A stretch of 64,000 nt of DNA from Heliocidaris tuberculata (taxonomy: Eukaryota; Echinodermata; Echinoidea; Camarodonta; Echinometridae): contig CM046847.1 of assembly GCA_025618425.1 (NCBI GenBank), positions 7,739,033-7,803,032 on the forward strand, given 5' to 3'. The notes beneath the pieces were generated by a model that saw only the letters and a program-made list of their open reading frames with translations, did no database searches and was not told the origin of the DNA. Both the position numbers and the translations under genes were made by a program. Within the stretch, counting starts at the first letter, position 1. Each line of letters opens with the position of its first letter. Shown in pieces: positions 10,842 through 23,457 of this stretch.

Positions 10842-13250
10842 GGCAGATCGCTGGAGAAAGTAAAATAATTACCTAGAAAATCATGAGTTTTGGTGACAGT
10901 AATGAAAACACAGTATCATTTTCGAGAAAATATTACAGCGACATGTCAACATCATTATAAAGTCATTAGGAGGGGATAATATGTCTATTTAAACAGGGGT
11001 AGCATGTTATAAAGTGTTCCCCAAATCTTCTGATTTTAACAGTGTGGACTTTCCCTCTCAATTTTTAGTGATGTTTTTGCCTTTAATCTTTTTGATCCAG
11101 AATACTATGTATTACACATAAGACATGAGCAGAAAGAGCAAAAATCACTGAAAATTTTGAGTCCATTTCTGTTGCAAGACATTGTGCCATTCATGAATTC
11201 ATAGGAATGATGTGATTGAAAATAAGTATCAAAGTCTCTGCATTGGTAGCATGTAGTGGAATTTATGATCACTATTATTTGCATGTAAAAATTTGATTTT
11301 TTTTTTTTTTTTTTTGGGGGGTTGCATTTTGTAATTTTCATTCACTTTGGTTCATGTAATGGACATCTTAATTCATCTAAAACTATGCAAGAGGGAAAGA
11401 CTAGATTAATTAGTGCCAATTTGAGGAGTCAAAGCTAATTCACTGACACCTTTCGAAAATTCTGAACTGCTAAAGTCTAGTACTAGAAAATATGTCATTG
11501 TATTGAACATGCATGTGATTTTTTCTCTAGAGTTTGATTTTTGGCCAAATAACATGTACATAAGGAGGGCATTATTTGAGGATTCCAATTAAAGTGGTCC
11601 TTAAACGCGGTGTGCATAATTTGCCTATTACCCTTTGTTTGAATTTCAATTAGTATTCATTAGTCATTGATTTTCTGACAATAGTCAAACCTGCTAGACC
11701 AACAATTAAAAATGAGGTTGCATGGTGTTGTTTAGAAGATACATGTACCCAGCTGTCTGAATTTTGATTGGGGCTTGCCGCTTTATCCACATTACCAAAA
11801 TTCTTTATTGTGTGCTTGTTACATGTGTATGTTTACAGATAATTTCACATTATGGAGCTTTGCAGCGTACTTCTGAAGGTGTATTTTTAAATTATTATTT
11901 TTTTATATGATCATTTAAAAGGTACTATTTAATAATTTTGGGGGGGGGGGGGGCTATGAACCCCCCCATAAAAAAAAAATCCATCCAAAGTTGATAAGAC
12001 ATCAAGTTATTCAATACACCTAGTGATTTTTTCCTCAAATATGAAGGTTTTAGGTAGAATTGGCATTTCTAAGTGCACTTATGAAACACCCTATATAATG
12101 TACATTTATTGAAATTTGCTCCTTTTATGCTTTAGATGTTAACAAAGTCTGGTATTATTAAAAGTGGAGACCCCAACTTTGAGGTGTTACGTTCAAGGAG
12201 GAATTGTCTCTCCTAACTACACCACGGTTCACTAATTGAGCACTGCCTGTTTGAAATCAAAATGTTTTTGTCTCTTTAATTTACACACTACGTGTGCTAA
12301 TGTATATGTGTTTGCTTCAAGCTTCTCCCTTGAATAATATTTTAGAATTGATAAAGATGAACTAACAGGATATATTTTGTGTTTTACATGTATTATATAC
12401 ATGTAGCAATGTTATATTTATCAATTTCTCTTGATGTTTTTACCATGTTCCACTTCCACAATAATGTCTCGGATATTAGGCCGTAGTACACTACGAATTT
12501 CTCTCATTTTGGCTGTATTTTTGAAATTTAATATGATAAATTCAAAATATCATATACACATGTATGTGTAAATATTTAACCCGTTGACTGCTGAAGTCTT
12601 TAACTCCAATTGACTTAATACAGGAGCCACCCGATTCCCGTAGTCTATGGGTTAATATAAGCAAGTTCTTTGCTGCATGCATATAAATCCAATTGCATGT
12701 ATTGTCTGCTGAGCCAGAAGGGCATAAATGTAAAGTGCTATTGGGTGATTTTGTGTGTCCTGTACGACATATGCCTTTTATTCATTTATTTTCATCCAAA
12801 TCTGAAGAATCTCTTCTTATGAACATTGAATGATGTTTCTTTCAGGTAGCTGCCATAAGAAATGGTTATATGAAGAGATATTTAATTCACAGATGAAATG
12901 GATATATATGTCTTTGGGACACTGCACTGAATTGCCCTATTAGGGTAGCAGATATGTAAAAGAAACAACAAAAATTTTCCTTTTAAGCCACACATGCATG
13001 AACTAGACATTGTAATGGAAATGTAGTGAGGGATCAAGGACATGACGTGTAACTGTGTCCATTTTTAATGAAAAATCAATCCACTTAAAATGCTCGCCCA
13101 TCCAGGAGAGGGATTTACATACTGAATGGTAAACATGTGCATGCTTGATTACACCATGGGTGCATAACTAAACCACGGGAGAAAAAATACGGTCCGTAGT
13201 ATAATATAGCAAATGAAGGATTGCAGTTTTGCGGTTGATTTGGAAAGTAA
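10842..13250. other. spacer with small foldbacks only
   Basis: Contains a T18G6 junction (11299-11322), a small G/C hairpin with a 14-base G run (11940-11968, gggggggctatgaaccccccc) and the short TTAA candidate at 12580-12651. A half-copy of the GAGCCAGAAGGGCATAA hairpin family lies at 12704-12735. No exon was recognised. Confidence 0.5.
12580..12651. mobile_element. 72-bp TTAA-flanked fragment
   Basis: Bounded by TTAA at 12576-12579 and 12652-12655, starting CCCGTTGAC and ending TCTATGGG. The CCC...GGG ends resemble family F1, but the interior does not match it. Size and a short inverted repeat make this a weak call. Confidence 0.35.
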
Positions 13251-13254
13251 TTAA

Positions 13255-13650
13255 CCCTTTCGAGCCAAACCACATTTTGTGGTTTGGCTCAATATCTTTT
13301 GATTCAGAACCCTAAAGAATATACCAGATGCATGAATAGAAAGAGCAAAAATTTCTGCCCAAACTGTGTCCATTTTTGTTGCATGACCATATTGTGTTTG
13401 ATGCCAGGAATTTTAAAAAGGAGAATAAGCTTTAAAATCCTTAAATTGGCAACATATTAAGATCATTGTTATTTTTAATCAAAATTGGCATTTTTTCCAC
13501 TTTTCGACAAAGTTCCTAACCATGTATGTTGTTTTCAAAGACATATATTACATTTTATCGAAACCATGTAGTATTAAAAGAAAAATATTATTGTTGCCAA
13601 TTTGGAGAACAAAATGTGACCCATTTAGCCCTTGAATAATTCCTGTCACA
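13255..13650 (+). mobile_element. piggyBac-like MITE family F1, copy 1
   Basis: Starts TTAA|CCCTTTCGAG and carries the family core: cacattttgtggtttggctc, agaaagagcaaaaatttctg, gaccatattg, ttgccaatttgga, aattcctgtca. The right end is degraded (no GAAAGGGTTAA). It has no coding capacity. Other copies are at 15401, 23763, 24472, 34419 and 63295. Confidence 0.8.
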
Positions 13651-13995
13651 AATGAGTTACATGTAAAGGCGTACTGTACACAAATTAGTATCTAAAGATG
13701 ACTTTATGTAATATAATGGTAATCAGCGAACATGTACATGTAATATGGTATTTGTAGTAAGATTATAAAAGGGCTAAAGAGCCAGTTAGTCACGAACGGA
13801 CATTTGACAAATTTTGAAAGTTTGAAGGCCTGTAGAAAATAAGTATTTAATTGCAGATAGCTATTTTATGTTTCTTTGTGAAGGGCATGACTGAAGGAGT
13901 TGAAATTTGATCAAATTTGGTTGCCATGGTTGCCTACTAAAATTACAATCCATAAAATATTCAATGTCACTGATGGACAAAATGCCTACTCTTAA

Positions 13996-14360
13996 AGATA
14001 AAGTTAAGTTCAGGTCATAAGACTGAAATGTGAAAGAAACAGTCTCAAAGTAATTGGGAAATGACAGCACAAAAGAATTGGTGAATGCTGTAAGGTTTTG
14101 GAATCACCAAAATGATAAGAAATTGACTTAATCCTGCTGAGATTCACATGCACTGCACACAGAAATGTGTATATGGGACTACACACATATGTTCGGCCCG
14201 AACATTTCAGCTGTTTCTTGTCATATTTTTAATGTGAGAGCATTTGAAGAGCAATCCTTTTCAGGGGACATATCTACTATGATAATTTTCCAAACTAACG
14301 TAAAAAGAATGAGAAATCTCACAAATTATTTTTTACCTTTCCCAGAACTCAAGCTTCCCT
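13996..14360 (+). mobile_element. TTAA-flanked MITE family F3, copy 1
   Basis: TTAA at 13992-13995 and 14361-14364. Left end AGATAAAGTTAAGTTCAGG, right end (reverse complement) AGGGAAGCTTGAGTTCTGG. Interior marker strings are gaatcaccaaaatgataag, cactgcacacagaaatg, atgttcggcc and catttgaagagcaatcc. Related copies are at 16359, 23458 (reverse) and 42225. Noncoding. Confidence 0.75.
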
Positions 14361-14364
14361 TTAA

Positions 14365-15396
14365 CCGATGAAGCTCTAAAACATAACACTGTCTCGTACA
14401 TGTGGACGCCCAAATTGTACCCTCAAAATTTCTCTCCTGACCCTTAAAATGTGCAAATGTAAAAAGGAGAGGATGGTGTGCAACTGCAACTGCGCATGTA
14501 CCCCCAATATTGTGCTCACAACCATCTGTAAAAAAAAGTTGGTGGGGAACCCTAGCTCTTTCACTTTCATTGTTGCTGTTGAAGTAAGGATTTTAATCCT
14601 AAATACCTTGTAGATATCAATCATGGTAGTGTGTGATGTACACCACTTACAATGAGTGTACAAAGTGCATTCCTGAATACAGATTTCCTTAAATTTCCCC
14701 AGGTCATCAATGCTGTAATGTACACAGACACGATAGCACCACATTTTGCCATAGGGACGTCACACACCAAAGTGCTTTTCCTATGAGCGAGTGCACTGTA
14801 ATGTATGATTATTGACTCTATACCGGGCTTTCATACATAAACAGGCCACCGTCTGCCCCGAAATCTGTAGAGTGACTCAGTGTGGCCATTGTAAAATGGA
14901 ATTGATTTGGAATCCATTTCACGCAATCTGAGAATCCACTTTACACTGTGCAGAAAGGAACGCAGAATATTTAATGTACAGTTCTTGTATTGTACCTTTT
15001 CGAGCATTTCTAGGATGATGAAAGTCAGCTCAGAGTGTTGCAGATGGCAACTCGCAAACCTGCCAACCATTTTTGTTTTACAGGAATGGTTCCTATTTTT
15101 CGGCCTTCAAAGTAATTTTATGAGCCCTAGATTCTTCTCTGCTTCTGAAATATTCTAGTATGAAACCATACAAATACATTTGTTCCCAAAATGTCTTGCA
15201 AAATTCCTAATTTTCCCTTTGGAAGGTTGGCAGGTATGAGCAAGATATACATAAAATGTATGTATGGGCAAGATTAGATACATGACTGTACATGTACATA
15301 TAGCCAAGAAAAACAAAGAGGTACTAAGGGAGATGTGACTTGGTCTAGTGGTTAACTGTCTGTCTTTACCTAAAAACTGACTCTGAAGACACCTGG
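14365..15396. other. spacer, nothing recognised
   Basis: Several overlapping reading frames of 75-120 codons occur on both strands here, but none has recognisable domains or splice context, so they are not called. No repeat family was found. Confidence 0.45.
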
Positions 15397-15400
15397 TTAA

Positions 15401-15796
15401 CCCTTTCATGACAAGAATTATTTTTAAAGGGCTCTTCAAATTGGCAACAATAATATATTTCTTTTAGTGCTACATGGTTCTGATAAGATGTAATGCCTTT
15501 GAAAAAAAAATATATACATGGTTAGGAAATTTGTTGAAAATTTGAAAAAATTGCCAATTTTGATAAAAAAGAATGATTTTGAACTGCACAATGTGTTGCC
15601 AATTTAAGAATTTTAAAGCTTATTGTACTTTTTAAAATTCCTGGCATGAAATGCAATTTGGTCGTGCAACGAAAATGGACACAGTTTGTACAGAAATTTT
15701 TGCTCTTTCTACTCATGCATCTGGTAAATTTTTTAGAGCTCTGAATCAAAAGTTATTGAGCCAAACCACAAAATGTGTACAATTGTCTCGAAAGGG
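15401..15796 (-). mobile_element. piggyBac-like MITE family F1, copy 2
   Basis: Intact 396-bp copy in reverse orientation with TTAA at 15397-15400 and 15797-15800. Ends are CCCTTTCATG and CTCGAAAGGG. All internal family strings are present as reverse complements (gccaaaccacaaaatgtg, cagaaatttttgctctttct). Confidence 0.85.
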
Positions 15797-16358
15797 TTAA
15801 ATAATGAGTCACGTCCTAAAACATAATTACACACATAAACACACACACACTCCCACACTCGTTTTCTTCCCCAAAATAGAATTTTACAGGTGATTTTTTA
15901 GTTTTCCTAAATTTGATTAAAGTATGAAAACAGCGAAAACTGGAAAAGACAAATCTTTCTTTGAAGTTAGATGCCCTAAATAATGGTGTTCTTGCTTGAA
16001 ACTGCATTGGTTGAAAGAAGAAGCATTTTAGATTAATGCACTATTCAGTTACCGTCATTTCCAGTTGTAGATGTTAAATCAGCAATGCCTTATTCACATC
16101 ATACTCTTTCATTGAAGAAGCATTCTCAGTGATCAAAAAAATATTTATTTTGCAAAGTAAACATTGCAAATATCAACAAAAGAAAAGGAAAGAGAAAGAA
16201 CTATCTGCAGTGTTCAGATACCTACAAGTTACATGTATATGTACCTCCCAAAGAGAGAGAAAGTTTGAAGTCTCATTTCCAATAAGTGATCGGTCATGGA
16301 TGTCCATTAGGGATGTCGATTTCCTGCAGTACCTGGTTATGAGAAAATTGAGTATTAA

Positions 16359-16667
16359 AGATAAAGTTGAGTTCTGGTTATGAGATTGAATTGTGAAAGA
16401 AACCGTCTCAAACCAATTGGGAAAGATTGATTTTATAGCACAGGAGAATTGCTGTATGCTGTAAGGTTTTGGAATCACCAAAATGATAAGAAATGGACTT
16501 ATTCCTACTGAGAGTCACATGCACTGCACACAGAAATGTGTATATGGGACTGCATACAAATGTTCGGCCCAAACATTTCAGCTGCTTCTTGTCATATTTT
16601 TAATGTGAGAGCATTTGAAGAGCAATCCTTTTCAGGGGACATATCTACTATGATAATAAGCTTCCCT
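16359..16667 (+). mobile_element. TTAA-flanked MITE family F3, copy 2
   Basis: TTAA at 16355-16358 and 16668-16671. Left end AGATAAAGTTGAGTTCTGG. The right side is internally deleted: after ctactatgataat it jumps to aagcttccct and loses the CCAGAACTC terminal string seen in copy 1. Confidence 0.75.
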
Positions 16668-17164
16668 TTAAGGCTAGAAAAAGAAGAAAAAGGAAAAAAA
16701 AAAAAAAAAGCAATGCTACATGTAGATGAATTCCTGAATATAGATTGTTTTTTCCTTTCTTCATGTTGAATTGTAGGAGTGAAAATGAAACTCTAGTAAT
16801 CAAAGATTACCCATTACCGCTAATCCAGTGAAATCCAAAGTAGTGATTTACTCTTTCCTCATCCCATGTTCCACAAAAAATGAATAAATCAGCCATGATC
16901 ATGTTTTCCCCCCACGTTTTCCTTGCACAGTATAGGTTTTAAATCTCTGTAATGAGTGCTCACATGTTCTGTAATGCCTTTGCATAATTCTTCCCAGGGA
17001 GGATGGATTTTAGGGAGAGGATTCGAATGGAAGCTGTAAGATGCGATGCTTTAACCAGGCAGAGCATATTGCTTTTTAAGCTTGCCCAGTTCATCATTAT
17101 GCTCAAGTAATTCCCTGAAGATGTACCTAGCAGCTTGCGGATAGACCTAGAAACTGAAAAAGTC

Positions 17165-17315
17165 AAATTAGGGAGAGAGAGAGAGAGTGAGACAGAAAAG
17201 GAAGGAAGAGAGATAGAGATTGAGGAAACAAATGAAAATAGGAATGACAGAGAAAGAGGGTGGGATGGAGAGAGGGAGGGAGGGAGGAGGGAGAGAGATA
17301 GAGAGTGTTAGGAAA

Positions 17316-17369
<54 letters not shown>

Positions 17370-17709
17370 GATCAGGGATAAAAGAATGGGTAGCACGCAG
17401 GAAACCAGTCATGTAGAAAAAAAACTAGGTTAGGTACTGTGCATGTGTAGGTATGCAAGCACAGACAATGATCCTACTACTATGGGAAGGCACTATAACT
17501 TTGATGATTTTTCAAAGGCTAAAGCTATGGTTTGGTAATGAATTGCTCTCTTGGTTATTGACGTGTGTTTGATGGATAATAATACTGGCTTTCAATAAAA
17601 ACAAAGGATATAAAAAATGACAAGGAACTGGAAAAGCCGATTGCAAAGGTGTACATTTGTAGTATGTGTCTGTAAATTGGCATACATTTTGGAATCTACC
17701 AGAAAATGT

Positions 17710-17760
<51 letters not shown>

Positions 17761-18455
17761 AGGAAGGGGCAAAAAAAGAATGGCTAACATGTAGGAATTC
17801 ATAGGCTTTCCCAAGTCATGTGCAAATATAGTTGCTCTGTAATTTTCTACATTGAACATTCGCACAAAATGTTAAATTTTGTCCATCCCCGAGATATTCA
17901 TGGTAGATTGGCGTTGCGGAGGCCACAACGACCTTTGCCCCCTGGTTTCGTGTTTGGATAAGGAAGAAGGCAGTTAGAATCGATGTTTCTGTCTTGGGAC
18001 GTGCGTGGGTGTGTACATGCCGGCTTCAGGATAACATGATCGTGGTGAATGCTCTAAGGACGTGCCTGCAATTGAAGTATGCTGACATACATGTACATGT
18101 ACTTACATGTACTTTTGTGAAAAAGAATTGTTCATGAAGTGAAGGAGTTTGCATGGCTAGGAGGACTGGAAAGGGAGTGATTGAAAGAGAGTGTGAAAGA
18201 GAGAAAAAAAAAAGAGGAGAAGAAGATGCTGAAGAAGGAGAGATAGTAGAAAAGAGGGGAAGGAACATGGAAGTGGGAAAGAGCGAGGAAATATTTTGGA
18301 GAGAGCTAGGAGAGAGAAAAGGGAGATAAAGACAGAAAAGAGAAGAGAGAGAGAGAAAGAGAAAGAGAAGAGAGGTGGGGAGAGAAGGAAAGGGGATAGA
18401 AGGAAAGATTAACATGTACAAAGAACAAAGGAGAGAGCTCAAGAAAAGAGAGATA

Positions 18456-18498
<43 letters not shown>

Positions 18499-18520
18499 TG
18501 AGAGAAAGATGAAGAGTGAG
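17165..18520. repeat. discontinuous GA-rich region
   Basis: GA microsatellites at 17172-17186, 17320-17366, 17713-17753 and 18459-18493, separated by degenerate purine-rich sequence (18175-18500) and ordinary sequence. Minus-strand SLSLS frames are artefacts of this. No exon was seen. Confidence 0.85.
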
Positions 18521-19649
18521 CTGAAAGAGAGTAGCCCCAAGAAAGTTCATGCAAAAATCACACAAACAAAATAAAAATACCACTCAAAATAAGCAGTAAG
18601 AGGAAGAAGAAAGAAGTTGAAGTTGTACAGGATATGTAAGTGATAACTGGATGAATGAAACAGTAAACATGTAGTTCTTGCAATAAAAAATGAAGCTCAG
18701 AAAAATACCTGTTAATTTTTTTTTTGAAATCTAGAAGTGTGTTCCTATCTACATTAGATAACTGCAAACTGGTATCAGTTAGTTTTCTTATTAAATTAAC
18801 AAGAATCATATTTTCTCAGTTGCAACTTTTATCAGTTTATTGAAGCTAAGGCTAAATTAAATGGGTAAAGAGGTGTATGCATGAGTGGTTTTCCCATTTT
18901 CTTGTTTGATTCACTACCGTTTCTTGTATCATTTTGCATTTATTTTGTTAATTCAAAACGTTTCCAAAGAGTATTTTACCACTAAAAGATGTTGCTTCAT
19001 TGTGTGAACATGAATTCATCTATGATTAAACATGCCTTTCTTTCAGTTATACTCTATCATGAAATCATAGGTAAACATAATTTTTTGCATTTTTCATGTT
19101 TACATGTAGTTAACATGTACATGTACTAATGAATTTCTTGGGTTAAAATGATAATGCTATCTGAAATACCTATGAATCTTGACAAAAAAGTCCTTGTTGC
19201 CAACATAAGAGTGATAGTCTCTTATCACACTATATCATCTGGAAACAAAAATCCTTTTGTTTTCTTGCAGTTGCATTACCTGCACAAAATCTGTAGCTCC
19301 AAGCTAAAGAGTACCTGTTTAAGTCAGATAAGCAGATGCAATTTATTCCCCTCCTTCGGGCGTTCACATGCAGGAACGACGACAAATCGCATCAGTGGCT
19401 CATGCTTAAAGGGAGAAAGTGTGCCGAGTACGGAAAGCTGTGAAAATTGATGGTTTTAAGGATCTAAACTGAGTCATGCCTTTTAACCTTTTCCTTGGCA
19501 GCTCACTAACCTTTTCGGATTTAAATGATCAGGAATTTGAGTCTGTTCTGTAATGTACCCCTCTGTTTATGTTGAAAATGATCTTGTGAACAGACTGTAG
19601 AAATAGTTTCTCATTTTAGAACAGAACACTTCTGCTTTCCAACAGTTTT

Positions 19650-20110
19650 CTCTTTTTAGAATTCACTGTTTCAGACTTGGTGCTAGTATGTATCACAATA
19701 GGAACATGATCTGCTTAGATTTTGGGATATGTAGGTCAAAGGTCAAATGTCACAAGGGTCAATTTCTGAAATTTTCAGGTATTATCTTTGTTCTTGCAAC
19801 AACTCAAGAACCATTTGAGGTATGAACTTCAAACTTGGGGCTAATATGTATCACCATAGAAAGACGATCTGATTAGACTTTTTGGGGTATGTAGGTCAAA
19901 TTTCAAAGGTCATAGAGGTCAATTCTGATATTGCAGGTTTTTGCCTTGTTAACATGATAAAGTGTACATGTACATGTATCTCAAGAAGCTTTTGATCCAT
20001 TAACTTCAAACTTGGAACTAGCATGCATCACCACAGTGAGACAAACTGATTACTGGTAGATTTTTGTTCATGTAGATCAAAGGTGACAGGTCATAGAGGT
20101 CATTATATGT
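19650..20110. repeat. tandem array with AGGTCA half-sites
   Basis: Three diverged units of about 155-180 bp (markers near 19673, 19830 and 20008: cttggnnctannatgnatcacc). Each ends in clustered AGGTCA-like half-sites. The first contains a perfect DR1, AGGTCAAAGGTCA (19733-19745). A fourth, eroded unit may extend to 20370 (caaggtcaaaaggtcaa). It lies about 0.9-1.3 kb upstream of the complexin ATG exon. Confidence 0.75.
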
Positions 20111-21002
20111 AAAATTAATGTTTTTTTTTAAACTTTGTTATCACCATATATCAATTATTTTGATTTTTAGCCATCAACTGAATTTAGGCGGAGGCATATA
20201 TACATGTAGGAGACGTAGTTGTATTCATCTTGGTTGGTGTAATTACAATAACTTTTTTATGGATTTGAGGTGGATTCACCAAATTCATACCACAGGTACA
20301 TCGTATAAAGGCACAGGTCAACTTAAAAAATGAATTGAATCTGACCAAGATCAAGGTCAAAAGGTCAATGAACTTTCTACAAAAACACTGTAATCACAAT
20401 AACTTTCTATGGATTTTTTTGTGTTTTTAACAGCATTGGTTTTTTTTCACTTGAGTACGAGTAAAGTTTAAGAAATAAAGTATTAACAGCATGCAAAACA
20501 GCATTTTCTCATTTTCCAGGGATAAAATGAATGTACCATCATCGTTATTGCTTAGTATAATAAAGCTGCCAGACCAAAGTTCACATTCTCATTCACATAG
20601 CGAGATGCAGGCGAGACAACGCTTGGCATTTGCCTTGTTTAAACATGCAAGCATTTCAAAGCAAATATTCATAGGGTTGTGTGGTATCTTTGTTTTTTTC
20701 AGTGCATCAAAATTTAAAAAAGCTTCAGCTTTTACCAATACCGGAGGTTAATTGACTTTAATCTTGTGAATGATGAAACGCTTGTTATAAAATCATCAAA
20801 ACAAAGATCTTTCCTTTAAAGAATTGGATCTATACGCAGAGTACCGATATCACTTGAAATCAAGGATTATTCTGCCTTTATTGCCATCTAATCCATCTTT
20901 CCTCTCTTCTATTTTCTCCCTCCAGCAGACAAGAGGAGAGAGAGAGGTAGACGATTCCTTTTCTTCCTTTGAGTGAAACATTCCAAATCTCAGAAATCCA
21001 AG

Positions 21003-21057
21003 ATGGCAGGCATGGCAGCAAAGATGATTCTCGGCAACAAGCTGAATAGCGTGAAAG
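21003..21057 (+). CDS. cplx: complexin, N-terminal coding exon (long form)
   Basis: Encodes MAGMAAKMILGNKLNSVK and ends in phase 1 at G|GTAAGA. Invertebrate complexins start with the same kind of segment: a hydrophobic/basic amphipathic N-terminus followed by a GN-L--VKG-like string. In the family this region promotes Ca2+-triggered fusion at the synaptic vesicle/plasma membrane interface. The exon begins after ctccctccag at 20926 (or 20929; tandem acceptor CAG/CAG), giving about 77 bases of 5' UTR in this exon, so a noncoding exon lies further upstream. The ATG context (caagATGG) is good. Joining to 50478 makes G + GT, a Gly codon. The spliced long protein is 140 residues, close to the usual complexin length (about 134-160). 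Confidence 0.85.
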
Positions 21058-22202
21058 GTAAGAACCTCAATCGTGATATTGGTCCTTCGGGGCAAAAATT
21101 GAAGGCTAGATGGAGTGGAGATACCCGTTCATGTTGCTAATAAGAACTGTTTCTGCGACAAAATCGCAGTCCGTCAAAAAATTAGTCTTACTTTACTGCC
21201 TTGAGAAGAAATATTCGGGTTAAGGACCTGTTTTTCTTTGTGAAAAAATTATCAATTATCCCAAATATGAAGTCTGATAAATCAGTGCCTTCAGAAGAAT
21301 CCCTCATGTTACTGATTTGATTATAGGAAATGTTTTTATTTTGAAAATTCTGGTTTCTTGATTCAAGATTTTTCAAGAGTAAAGTGGCAAATAGGTTGCC
21401 TAGTTTTTTTTTTTTTGGTGTAGATATAATTTTTTTTCTTCTGATATGTGTCACAATGTTTGAACTCTTCGAAATTCTCTATGTCTGCAAAGGAAACTTC
21501 CTTATTTGAGGTATGTCTGACCTAACATCAACTAATCCCTGACAAATGGAGATGAAAATTTAATATTATATAACATAACTCACCACATTCAGAGAAGGAG
21601 CGTGCTTGTAATTAATTGTAATATTTACTGAAAATAGACTTAATTTTAATTTATCTATCAAATCAAAACTTGTAAAATGTTGGGATACAAAACCGGACTC
21701 AGTTTGGAGTGTACAGTAAGTAATCTCTCAATTGGTGAACAAACACAAATGAACGCAACCTAAACATCTGGGGATCTCATCATGAATTAGTCTCAATCAT
21801 CATTCTTTTCTCGTAGAATTGGAGAACTCATCCATTTGCTGCATGTATCTAGTTGTACCTGCAGAATCCCTGCAGAAGCTTGGCTTTTATCCTTCATCTT
21901 ACTGATAGCAATCAAAATGTCAACGCATTCTAAATACTCTTTTCTGTCTCGACATTAATAAGTATTTACAAGGGAGGTGGCAACCTAATATTCCACTTGC
22001 GAGTTATGGTGGAATCAGAATAAACATGAAAGATTTTAACCGTGCTATTTCCAGCAAGCCAGTAGAATTCATTGACCAATTTTCCCTGACGAAGGCACTG
22101 TGAGCTGATCGAAATGATGCATGTAATGTGGAAAACAACATGATCGCTGATCAAGATGATTCGGAGATAGCTAGTTATCCCCTCTTTTGCACAGGGGAAG
22201 GT

Positions 22203-22502
22203 AATAATAATAATGATAATATTCCGTTCTTGTACAGTGCATGTCACATTATGATATAACCTCTCTATATACGCTTCCAAAGGACTTGGGATATTATTAC
22301 CCTGGCTTTAGCTCCGACAACCGTAGCGCTCATTGCATTCGAGGAATAAATCCTACCAGGTACCCACTTACTACACCTTGGTCGAGTGTAGCAAATGTAG
22401 ATTAATGTCTTGCCAAAGGATGTTAGTGCTGCCACAGGGATTCAAACCCTGCACCTTGTGGTTCACAGTCCAGAGACATATCCACTAGACCACAACACCT
22501 CT
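22203..22502 (-). mobile_element. tRNA-derived SINE
   Basis: On the minus strand the right end reads as a tRNA-like head: A-box-like TGGTCTAGTGGATA (22479-22492) and B-box-like AGGGTTTGAATCCC (22437-22450), the internal RNA polymerase III promoter. The body follows leftwards and ends in an ATT-rich tail (22203-22220). A second copy is at 47923-48214 and a tail fragment at 62700-62810; the shared body strings (caaatgtagattaat, cttgccaaagga) show one family. It is not a functional tRNA gene. Confidence 0.75.
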
Positions 22503-22649
22503 CCATTATACTCAATATAGAATAATACTGCTTAGCTAAGAACGATAAAATAATATATTGTATAATTCTAAAAAAAAAACATGTTCTTAATATATCATAG
22601 CTTTTTAACATTGTCCTGTATGAGACTCATATTGCTACAATAATCATAC

Positions 22650-22830
22650 ATGTATGCGTGCGTTGGTTCATTTATTTCCATTTCCATAAAAAATGCAATA
22701 CATAATATAGCAATAAAAACATCATAATATTTAAACAAACCTTGTAATTGCAATGAGTATAACATGACATAATGAATTTATAACCAAGAAAAACAAATTG
22801 AAAATGAGAAAAAAGAGAAACTTAAAAGGC
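22650..22830 (-). mobile_element. possible retroposon 3' end
   Basis: Starts ggttcatttatttccatttcc followed by A-rich sequence, the look of a LINE 3' end in reverse orientation. A short tandem duplication with aaggccaatggct follows at 22918-23046. Weak call. Confidence 0.25.
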
Positions 22831-23457
22831 TGCAAGGGCCTTGTCTAGAAGTCCTCTTACAAAAAGCTCTTGGAAGTAAGTTAATGTTTTACATGCTGAG
22901 CATGAGAACTGCATGGGCCACACAAGGCCAATGGCTGAACAGGGATTGATGAATTTAAGAAAATCTTCCTACAATGTATGTAGTATAACACAAGGCCAAT
23001 GGCTTAACAGGGACTGATGAATAAGAAAACCTTCCTATGTAGTTTTGCTATTGTGTAGTCATATAAAAAAAGCCATGTGAATGGTTGTGGAGTTATATGG
23101 ATAACACTTTTATTACGAGTTATGCATGCATCAACAACAAAATACTTCTCGTGTGAATAGGCCCTATGGCTGCAGGCATAACCAGATTAGAGAAATATGG
23201 CATGGCGATTACGTACACTGACCTCCTAATCAGAGAGGGCATATCTGGAATATACGGGCTTGCTCCTTATTTGGAAGGTATTACAAGGATTTAACCCTCA
23301 TACATAGAAAATTTAATTTCTGAATATATGCCTCTAGAGTAAAAATCTCTATTCCTCTTGTATAAAATCTTCATGTATGGTAGTCATCTTATCTCAGAAA
23401 AAGAGGCTGTCTTCTGAGATTAAGGGTTTATGTATATATTCTGCTGCACCATGTACA

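Noticed and set aside
14376..14744. 122-codon minus-strand frame
   Set aside because: No domain and no splice context; it overlaps opposing frames of similar length and ends next to an F3 element.
19148..19450. 100-codon plus-strand frame upstream of complexin
   Set aside because: No recognisable motif, no exon signals, and composition like the surrounding AT-rich DNA.
22437..22502. tRNA gene on the minus strand
   Set aside because: A- and B-box-like motifs are present, but the sequence does not form a complete tRNA and is fused to a SINE body with a tail; the same arrangement recurs at 48146-48214.
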